38,464 nt of DNA from Oscillospiraceae bacterium (lineage in GTDB: Bacteria > Bacillota > Clostridia > HGM11514): the NCBI GenBank assembly GCA_015068925.1, contig SVJP01000005.1, positions 1 to 38,464 of the forward strand, given 5' to 3'. How positions within the stretch are numbered: the first letter of the stretch is position 1; every line of letters starts with the position of its first letter. The position numbers were made by a program, and so were the translations under genes. Positions 8,352 through 15,815 of the stretch are shown piece by piece. The notes under the pieces are model-generated. The model saw only the letters and a list, made by a program, of their open reading frames with translations. It was not told the DNA's origin and ran no database searches.

Positions 8352-9581
8352 ATGATAAAAGAGCTTACCATTATTTTGCCAAAGGTGTTACCAATTGTAA
8401 GAGATCAAAAGAATCAGGACATTAAAAATGATTTTTCGGAATACAATTTGTATTTTTCCAATATGATTTATCCTTATTCGGAGGATTATGATATTCAGAT
8501 AGCTTGTGAATACGGAAAAAACTATGGTGACAGATGGTGTATCAACGAATTTCCCAATGATGTTACTCAATTTCCTTTGGAAATTTCGGTATATGGGAAT
8601 TATGGGGAATTGTTAAAAACAAAGAGCTGTACGGTAGAATTATATGAAAAAAGCTTTAACGAATCACCGGTTTCACTTCTTTGCATTGGAGACAGTATGA
8701 CGCATAACGGTACCTATGTTACCCATGTTGCCACAAAGCTGTATCAGGTGCTTACCAAGGGCTGCCGTTCCTTCAATGGCTTGATAAGGCATGAAGGACG
8801 GGGTGGTTGGAAACTGTCTGATTATTTTACACGTTATGAAGAGCAATGGGGAATTTCACCCTTTTTATTTCCAAAGGGAATTGACAATTATTATGGGGAT
8901 GTTGCTTTTTTTGAGCAAATAAAGCATTTGGACGGAAACACCTATTCTTATACCGGTTTTTCTTATGAAACACCTTCTGAGGGTCAGTGTTATTACCGTG
9001 AAGGGAAATTGTATCAACGAGGAAAGAAGGAAGACATCTTATTTCAGGAAAATCCCGAATTTGAATTTCATTTCGGAAAGTATTGCAAGCGGTATCAGAT
9101 TGGAAAAATAGATATTGTGTCTTTGTTAAGCGGTTGCAATGAATTGCAATATGCCTCTTATCATGAGGCAGAAGAAATCATAGATTCCTACCTTTCCTAT
9201 GCAAAACAATTGATGGCATCTGTTTGGGAGTATGATTCTTCGATTCAAATCATTGTGAATTTGCCTGTTTTGGGTGCAGATTCTTATTCCTGGGGATGTA
9301 AACTGAATTGCTGGAGCTCCTTAAAACAGTATAATTATCATATTATGTGCTTGGGACAAGCAATTTTGGATGAATTTGACGGAATGGATAATGTGTTTAT
9401 TTCTCCCATGCTGTTGACCATAGACCCTGTTCACGGCTTTCCCGTTCAAGCGGTTCCTGCGAATCTGTATCATCCTACCCTTGTCAACCACCTGAGCAAC
9501 TGGGTGCATCCCAATGAATTTGGGTATCGCCAAATGGGAGATGCATTGGCGGGAGTAGTGCAAAAAATCAGAACAAAGTGA
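8352..9581 (+). CDS. SGNH/GDSL-family hydrolase
   Basis: Block I CIGDSMTHNGTY; late block HPNEFGYRQMGDAL. Confidence 0.8.
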   Translation: MIKELTIILPKVLPIVRDQKNQDIKNDFSEYNLYFSNMIYPYSEDYDIQIACEYGKNYGDRWCINEFPNDVTQFPLEISVYGNYGELLKTKSCTVELYEKSFNESPVSLLCIGDSMTHNGTYVTHVATKLYQVLTKGCRSFNGLIRHEGRGGWKLSDYFTRYEEQWGISPFLFPKGIDNYYGDVAFFEQIKHLDGNTYSYTGFSYETPSEGQCYYREGKLYQRGKKEDILFQENPEFEFHFGKYCKRYQIGKIDIVSLLSGCNELQYASYHEAEEIIDSYLSYAKQLMASVWEYDSSIQIIVNLPVLGADSYSWGCKLNCWSSLKQYNYHIMCLGQAILDEFDGMDNVFISPMLLTIDPVHGFPVQAVPANLYHPTLVNHLSNWVHPNEFGYRQMGDALAGVVQKIRTK

Positions 9582-9598
9582 ATCAGTACTATAAGACC

Positions 9599-10157
9599 TG
9601 TAGTAAAATAATTTATGCTATCGCCCCGGATCGTTTCAGGGTGGGAGAAAAACAGTGCAGAATGGACAAAACGAGCAAAAGCAAGGGATTCCCTTGCTTC
9701 AGCCTGTCGATAAACCTATCGACAGGCTGGCAGACCAAGAAAAAGGAAGGGATATTTTGTCAAAATGAATCGCAGACAGTACGTTGGTACGGCAAGTGTT
9801 CATTTTGGCAAAAAGCAAGTAACCGTCTGGGAAATTCAATATTTTCCAGACGGTTTTTTACGGTTTTATTATAGATGAAACATCCATAATTCAATCTTTT
9901 TTCCTTTTGTGTGCTTGCGGTAGACCGACTTTTTCGACGGTCAGAAGCAAGGGATTCCCTTGCTTTTGGTTACCCGAAGCCGTATGTGGATACGACGAGA
10001 GGTGAGTTTTGTTCATAGCGCATAGCATTCATTGAAATGAAATTCGTTGTATCACGAATTTTTACCTCTTGTTTTCTGTTATTTGTGAAACTTTAGTTTG
10101 TCTGAAAGGCTTGAATAAAGGGTTTTTTGCTTTGTGCGATCTGTGCATTTTGTTACA
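9599..10157. mobile_element. MITE-like element, copy 2, split by a nested insertion
   Basis: Terminal repeats TGTAGTAAAAT (9599) and ATTTTGTTACA (ending 10157); flanks GAGC[hairpin]GGTTACCCGAAG match copy 1; 559 bp minus 245-bp insert and 21-bp duplication = 293 bp, close to 291 bp in copy 1. Confidence 0.72.
9700..9944. mobile_element. 245-bp nested hairpin-rich insertion flanked by a 21-bp direct repeat
   Basis: AAGCAAGGGATTCCCTTGCTT exact at 9679-9699 and 9945-9965; right half closely matches window positions 1-127. Confidence 0.68.
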
Positions 10158-10175
10158 CCCTCTATGTGATCAAGA

Positions 10176-11078
10176 TTATAATGCTGTTTGGGTATCATTG
10201 GGGTCCCCGTTAATTGCTAAGTCATATTCCTCTGACCAGTCAAGATCACGGTAGGGGATACCTCTGTCGTCCGTTTTAATAAAATCCATGAGTAAATCAA
10301 GCATTTCAACGGTCCAGGTATTTCTGTCAATCTGCGCCGTTGTAAATTTATTCTGCGTAATCATTTCAAACCCGAAAATATCCTTTACCTGAGTTTTGGA
10401 AGCACCGTCTACTACCTCTGCTACCAGGTGAGAGGGAATGAACAATACACCGCCTCCTGCACCAAACACAATGTCCCCCGGCAGTACAATGGCATTTCCG
10501 ATTCGGGTGGGTGTGTTAAAGCCGGTCATAATAAAGTCACGGATGGGAGTGGGGTCGATACCGCGGTAATAGACCTGCACACCTTCCACCTTCTTCATTT
10601 GTTCCACGTCACGGACACCGCCCCAGATGACGCCACCGCCTGTTTTTGTTTTTGTTTTAATAGCGGTGGTCAGATTGCCGCCTAAGAAGGTTCCTTTGTA
10701 AATTTTATCGTACATATCGGCAACCACCACGTCCCCTTCTACCAGACTGTCGATGACCCATTGGTTGTAGTTGCCTTTTCTTCCTTCCTTCATTCCGATG
10801 TCAAACATGGTTTCGTGAAGGTCAGGTCTTGTGGGAACAAAGGTAGAGGTCACCGCACGACCCACTAATTTTCTGCCGTCGTCGTGCAAGGTTTGTAATC
10901 TGCCTTCAAACTGGTTTTCGTAGCCCTTGACAAAGATGGGCTTCCATACTTCTTCCAACGTCAGGCTTTTGAGTGCTTCTAAGTATCTGTCTGCTACCTT
11001 TGGTCTGCCATCGGGAAACCGTTCTCCCTTCCATTGAGGGGTGATTGCAATAATGTCTTCTTTATTGTTGAATTTCAT
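10176..11078 (-). CDS. RraA-like / HMG-CHA aldolase family protein
   Basis: VVVADMYDKIYKGTFLGGNLTTAIK, GGGVIWGGVRDVEQM with the GxRD motif; ATGA overlap with the upstream SDR gene. Confidence 0.82.
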   Translation of the reverse strand: MKFNNKEDIIAITPQWKGERFPDGRPKVADRYLEALKSLTLEEVWKPIFVKGYENQFEGRLQTLHDDGRKLVGRAVTSTFVPTRPDLHETMFDIGMKEGRKGNYNQWVIDSLVEGDVVVADMYDKIYKGTFLGGNLTTAIKTKTKTGGGVIWGGVRDVEQMKKVEGVQVYYRGIDPTPIRDFIMTGFNTPTRIGNAIVLPGDIVFGAGGGVLFIPSHLVAEVVDGASKTQVKDIFGFEMITQNKFTTAQIDRNTWTVEMLDLLMDFIKTDDRGIPYRDLDWSEEYDLAINGDPNDTQTAL

Positions 11079-11800
11079 AATTTCATTCCTCCATCGATAA
11101 AAATCGTTTCTCCTGTGAGATATCTGCCTTCCTCTGAACAGAGCAACAGCACTTGCCCTGAACAGTCTGAAGGTTTTCCTGCATATCCGCATGGGATTCC
11201 TGCTAACACAAGGCTTTCATATGCCTTGTCGCTCAGAGCTTCAGAATTTCTGGGTGTTTCAATCACACCGGGTGCTACATTGTTGACCGTAATCCCAAAG
11301 GGAGCCAATTGCTTTGCCAGATTTTTGACCATATTGGCTTGAGCGGCTTTCAAAGCGGCATAAATCAGCATATCCTTGTGAGGCTTTTGTTCCTGAACAC
11401 TTCCGATGGTCACAATTCTACCCCAATTGTTTTGCTTCATAAAGGGTGCATAGGTCTGAATCAGCTTTAAGGATGCTTTGAAATTTACTGCCGTTTGCTT
11501 GTCAAATTCCTCATCCGTAATCTGATTCCAGGGTGTTCTGAACTGAATGGATGCATTGAGCACCAAAATATCCACATCCCCTGTTATTTCGTACAGAATT
11601 TTGTCGCAGTCAGGCAAGGATAAATCGCAAACCGCTGCAGTAGCACCGGAAATTTGTTCTGCGGCCATCTCTGCCTTTGCTCCGTTTGAGCCATTGATAA
11701 AAACCTTTGCACCAAATTCTGCTAAGGATTTTGTAATCTCAAAGCCGATGCCCTGACTTGCACCTGTGATCAAAGCTTTTTTTCCTGATAAGTCAAACAT
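11075..11800 (-). CDS. SDR family oxidoreductase
   Basis: GASQGIG cofactor motif, YAALK catalytic YxxxK, NNVAPGVIETPRN, ETIFIDGGMKL. Confidence 0.92.
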   Translation of the reverse strand: MFDLSGKKALITGASQGIGFEITKSLAEFGAKVFINGSNGAKAEMAAEQISGATAAVCDLSLPDCDKILYEITGDVDILVLNASIQFRTPWNQITDEEFDKQTAVNFKASLKLIQTYAPFMKQNNWGRIVTIGSVQEQKPHKDMLIYAALKAAQANMVKNLAKQLAPFGITVNNVAPGVIETPRNSEALSDKAYESLVLAGIPCGYAGKPSDCSGQVLLLCSEEGRYLTGETIFIDGGMKL

Positions 11801-12752
11801 CAAACCTCCTCCTTTCCACACTTTCTAAAATTCCTTTTAAATAGCCAATGGCATAAAGCCGTCCCAGAGCCGTATATCCTACTGTACCCTCTGATTCTCC
11901 TGCCATCAGAGGTACGTGGTCCACCCGAACGGGAACATTGATGCCACATTTGTGATAAAGAGCCATGATATCTGCCATGGGAATCAGACCGTTGTCGTGA
12001 AAGGTTTCATGGAACTGATGTTGATTGCCCACCACATTTCTGAAATGAATAAAGAAAATTTTATCCGCAAGCTTGGGGATGATGCTGTACAAATCCTCTC
12101 CCATCATCAGATAGGTTGCCTGACACATGGTAACACCTAAATTGGGACTGTCCACCACCGAAATTGCCCGTTGGATGTTTTCAAAGCTAATCATAATCCG
12201 TTCCACATCCCCTAATTTCGGCAAGGGAGGGTCGTCAGGATGAAGTGCAAGCTTGACATCATATTGTTCTGCATAAGGAATGACGGCTTTGATAAAGGAT
12301 TCATAATTGTCCCATAATTCCTTTGCGGTTATTGTTTTGTCTATGGACTGAAAATCACGATGGTCAAAGCCTGTGACTAAGGCACCGCCCCGTTCTTGGA
12401 TTTTGTCTGAGGTGCGAAGCCAGCCGATATGTGCCATCCAGTTAAAGCAAAGGATTTTGATACCGAAGCGATTCATGTATTCCATCATCTTGATGGTTTT
12501 TTCAATACATTCCTCCCGTTTTTCATCCCCTGTCTTAATATGGTCGTGCAGCTCGTTGGGAAGAGGTTCGATAATCAAAGGCTTAATTCCGAAATCTGTA
12601 AATCCTTTTATGACCTGTTCCCAATGGGCAAGATTGGTAATATCAAAATCCTGATGTTCGGGAAGGCGGATGGTGCCGTATTTCACACCGCACTGCTTTG
12701 CATAGTCCCAAGTCAAATCATGCTCACTTCTGAAATAATCTGTCAGTATCAT
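11793..12752 (-). CDS. uxuA: Mannonate dehydratase (UxuA-type)
   Basis: CFNWMAHIGWLRTS, ALVTGFDHRDF, LALHPDDPPLPKLGDVERIM, FFIHFRNV, RVDHVPLMAGE. Confidence 0.9.
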   Translation of the reverse strand: MILTDYFRSEHDLTWDYAKQCGVKYGTIRLPEHQDFDITNLAHWEQVIKGFTDFGIKPLIIEPLPNELHDHIKTGDEKREECIEKTIKMMEYMNRFGIKILCFNWMAHIGWLRTSDKIQERGGALVTGFDHRDFQSIDKTITAKELWDNYESFIKAVIPYAEQYDVKLALHPDDPPLPKLGDVERIMISFENIQRAISVVDSPNLGVTMCQATYLMMGEDLYSIIPKLADKIFFIHFRNVVGNQHQFHETFHDNGLIPMADIMALYHKCGINVPVRVDHVPLMAGESEGTVGYTALGRLYAIGYLKGILESVERRRFDV

Positions 12753-12775
12753 AGCAACGCTCCTTTCAATTGTAA

Positions 12776-12815
12776 TTGACATGGTAAGCTTGTTTTGATA
12801 TAATGTATTATATCA
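12776..12815 (+). promoter_or_regulatory. AraC-gene promoter with overlapping palindrome TGATATAAT-gt-ATTATATCA
   Basis: TTGACA 12776-12781, 17 nt, TATAAT 12799-12804; 20-bp perfect palindrome 12796-12815 in the uxuA/araC divergent region. Confidence 0.65.
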
Positions 12816-12886
12816 GAAACAAACAAGGAAATCCAGTCAAATCTTACTTTTTTATAGTGAAATGTTATGGAATTGAAGGTGTGCTT

Positions 12887-13723
12887 ATGAAAAAGAATTA
12901 TTATACCCAACTGAACAATCAATTTATCTATTCTTTGTTTTACAGCTCCAAGAAAAGGAAAGTGAATCAGTTCAAACACCATCATCATACTGAAATAGAG
13001 TTGGGGCTGATTTTGAGCGGAGAAGGAGAGTATGTGTTAAACGGACAGACTTTTTGTGCAAATGAAGGAGATTTGTTTATTGTGCGGTCCAATGAACCTC
13101 ACTGTATTCCGGTTGTGACAAGCAACACCCTGGTGGCATTTAACATTCAGCTTTCCACCTTCTTTTTGTGGAATATTTGTTCTGACTATCTTCCTCCCCA
13201 AAAAATTTTGGCATTGATAAATTCTGATATTGAAATTTATCATAAATTGCATGATACCAAGCTGACCCATTGTATCAAAAACATTGCAAAGCTGATGGAA
13301 TCGGAGGAGGAGACTGCGGTGTTTGCGTTACGAAGTGAAATGCTTCGGGTTGTGATGATGATTTGTGAAAAAATAGAGGCTGATGAAGCAATCCAAATTC
13401 CGTCTGCAGCACGCCTTAACGACATTCAAGCGTCGATTGACTATATCAAGCGGAATTATCAAAAGCCTATCAGCCTTTTCGATATGGCAAAAAGTGCTGC
13501 CATGAGTCCTTCTTACTTTTCCAATACCTTCAAAACCATCAGCGGTATGACACCCTATCATTATTTGATGACAACCCGTATCGAACACGCCCTGGACAGC
13601 TTGAAAAATTCAGATAAAACGGTGATGTCTATTGCATTGGAATGTGGCTTTCCGTCTTTAACCTCTTTTAATAAGGCGTTTAAGAAATTTGTAGGTGTGG
13701 TACCGTCTGAGTTTCGCAAATAA
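12887..13723 (+). CDS. AraC-family transcriptional regulator with N-terminal cupin
   Basis: HHHHTEIELGLILSGEGEYVLNGQ; C-terminal double HTH AKSAAMSPSYFSNTFKTISGMTPYHYL. Confidence 0.9.
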   Translation: MKKNYYTQLNNQFIYSLFYSSKKRKVNQFKHHHHTEIELGLILSGEGEYVLNGQTFCANEGDLFIVRSNEPHCIPVVTSNTLVAFNIQLSTFFLWNICSDYLPPQKILALINSDIEIYHKLHDTKLTHCIKNIAKLMESEEETAVFALRSEMLRVVMMICEKIEADEAIQIPSAARLNDIQASIDYIKRNYQKPISLFDMAKSAAMSPSYFSNTFKTISGMTPYHYLMTTRIEHALDSLKNSDKTVMSIALECGFPSLTSFNKAFKKFVGVVPSEFRK

Positions 13724-13744
13724 GTGCCGAAAAAGCAAAAAATA

Positions 13745-13781
13745 CCGATTCTTTCCCGGGACAAACCGGCGAAAGAATCGG
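13745..13781. terminator. Strong hairpin between convergent genes
   Basis: CCGATTCTTTC...GAAAGAATCGG, 11-bp perfect stem; no clear U-tract. Confidence 0.5.
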
Positions 13782-13797
13782 ACTTCATAATTTTAAC

Positions 13798-14733
13798 TTA
13801 ATCACATTGATTGATAATTTTCTTTTGTTCCCCGTCGTATAAAATCATACCGTGGCCGTTTCCGAAGGTTCCGCCGTTGTTGATATAAGAAATAAAATTA
13901 CGGCGAAGGGTGTTATCGGCAGGCAAACCATCTGTGGTTCCTTCATATCGTTTTCCGAAAATTCTCCAGCATTCCGTAAATTCTGCTCCGGTGCAAGTAT
14001 AAACATCAAACATACGAGCAAATTTTTGCAGATTGGAGCCTTCCGGAAATACCTGTTCCACATAAGGTTCATATAACAGCCAGGACTGACACAAAATGGG
14101 AAGAACAGTTCCCTTCAAGTCAGATTTAAAAAATTCATAGGCTCTTTGTAAAGAATCCATGCAAAGCTCCGTGGTCAATTTCCCGGAGGAGGGAATATGG
14201 CAGGAATAAACGGTATCCCCTTTTTTGATTACATAATCCCCGTAGGTATATTCCTGTGCAGGGAATTTGTTGACATGATACTGCAATCTGCCAATTTCAA
14301 ACAACTTCAAATCAAAATTCAAAAAGAAGAAATCAACAAACACACCGCAAACACCATTTACAACTTTACATTCCTCAACCTTGTAAGAAATATCCTTCAT
14401 GGTGGAAATAAAAATGGATTCATCAATTCCAAGCTCTTCATAACGTTCCTTCAGATAAGGGATTAAATGAAGCCAGGCGAGAAGCTGAAGCATATAAGTA
14501 TTATCAGCATCGATTGCTATGGCATCATCTACATATTGCCGTCTTCTCTCATAAGCCTTTATGGTTTCTTCCTCTGTTGCATAGGGCAAAAAAGGACGGT
14601 GTCCCAATGTTTTGGCATATTCCGTAGCCAAAGGTTTAATTTTTTCACTGTAAATGGCATCCTGTTCCAGAATCAAAGAAATATCTTCAGGCAAAATGCC
14701 GATGGTTTCCAAAAGGGTTTGATTGAATGTCAT
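13798..14733 (-). CDS. Acyltransferase-domain (GNAT_C / DUF5596-type) protein
   Basis: FEIGRLQYHVNKF, HIPSSGKLTTELCMDSLQRAYEFF, SWLLYEPYVEQVFPEGSN; family assigned from memory. Confidence 0.6.
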   Translation of the reverse strand: MTFNQTLLETIGILPEDISLILEQDAIYSEKIKPLATEYAKTLGHRPFLPYATEEETIKAYERRRQYVDDAIAIDADNTYMLQLLAWLHLIPYLKERYEELGIDESIFISTMKDISYKVEECKVVNGVCGVFVDFFFLNFDLKLFEIGRLQYHVNKFPAQEYTYGDYVIKKGDTVYSCHIPSSGKLTTELCMDSLQRAYEFFKSDLKGTVLPILCQSWLLYEPYVEQVFPEGSNLQKFARMFDVYTCTGAEFTECWRIFGKRYEGTTDGLPADNTLRRNFISYINNGGTFGNGHGMILYDGEQKKIINQCD

Positions 14734-14798
14734 ACTACGTCACTCCTATAGATTATTTTACCAAAATTATACCACATGAAACACCAATTGTCAAGGAA

Positions 14799-15689
14799 TC
14801 AGCAGCAACATAAAAGCAAGATGGAAGCCACACCGAATAAAATACCAACCCACTGCTGTTTCGCAAGACGTTCTCTGAAAATAATAATGGAAGAAATCAA
14901 GGTTAATGCAATACCGCCGCCGTTTACAATGGGAAAAAATACTGCGCTGTCCATGGTGCCGGACAGGAATAAATTCAGCTTGTTGTTCAGCGCCACGCAG
15001 ATACCGCTTATCACCATAAAAAAGAGGGGTAACAATGCGGTAATGCTTTGTTTGCCGTCTTCTGCCTTTTCTTCCTTGTTTTTTCGTCGGAATATCGTCC
15101 ACATAACAAGAGAAGAAGCAAAGGAAAAGGCAAAGGAAATCACTAAAAATACATCCAATTCCTCTTTGTAAGGGGAGCTTTGGTGCCACTTTTGCATAAC
15201 GCCGATGAGCCCTGTGCAAACAAATGCAATCCCGCAGCTAATCAGCCATTTTCGATTGACACTGTTTCCCTTTTCTTTAAAATCAACGGATAAAACAAAG
15301 CAGACCACCATCAACAAAATTCCCACGATTTTCCCTGTTGATAAGGTTTCATGCCAAAACAGAACCCCTGATAATGCAGGAATGAGGGTGGACAGGGAAA
15401 TGATGACAGTTGTGTAGGACAAGGGTCCTACCTCTAATGCCTGCAAATTGGTAATTTGCTGAAGGAAGGTGACCAACCCAAATGCCAGCGCCAACAAAAC
15501 CGTAAAGGAGGAAACAGTTGAAATATCTGACATCAAAAGTAAGGTAACCGCAGAGGCAAGAGACACAATGATATTGTATAAATATTGTGTGTTCATACCA
15601 TTTTCGTAACGATTGCAGATATGCTTTCTCAGGATGCTGCCCCCAAGGTAAGCTGCCATTGAAATGATTAGTAATGTAATGTGATTCAT
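14799..15689 (-). CDS. EamA/DMT-family transporter
   Basis: Ten-helix hydrophobic pattern with duplicated EamA halves (GVLFWHETLSTGKIVGILLM; RERLAKQQWVGILFG). Confidence 0.8.
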   Translation of the reverse strand: MNHITLLIISMAAYLGGSILRKHICNRYENGMNTQYLYNIIVSLASAVTLLLMSDISTVSSFTVLLALAFGLVTFLQQITNLQALEVGPLSYTTVIISLSTLIPALSGVLFWHETLSTGKIVGILLMVVCFVLSVDFKEKGNSVNRKWLISCGIAFVCTGLIGVMQKWHQSSPYKEELDVFLVISFAFSFASSLVMWTIFRRKNKEEKAEDGKQSITALLPLFFMVISGICVALNNKLNLFLSGTMDSAVFFPIVNGGGIALTLISSIIIFRERLAKQQWVGILFGVASILLLCCC

Positions 15690-15815
15690 CGTTTGTACCT
15701 CTCTTTATCCTATAACATCGTATTACCATAATATCAGATTTTTTTCGTGATTTCTATTGACAAAATCAGAAAAAATATGGTAAAATCGTCATAATAAGAG
15801 GAAAAATCACACGAA

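Noticed and set aside
9578-9874. 98-aa ORF after the SGNH hydrolase
   Set aside because: Lies across the nested repeat elements; its peptide is just translated hairpins.
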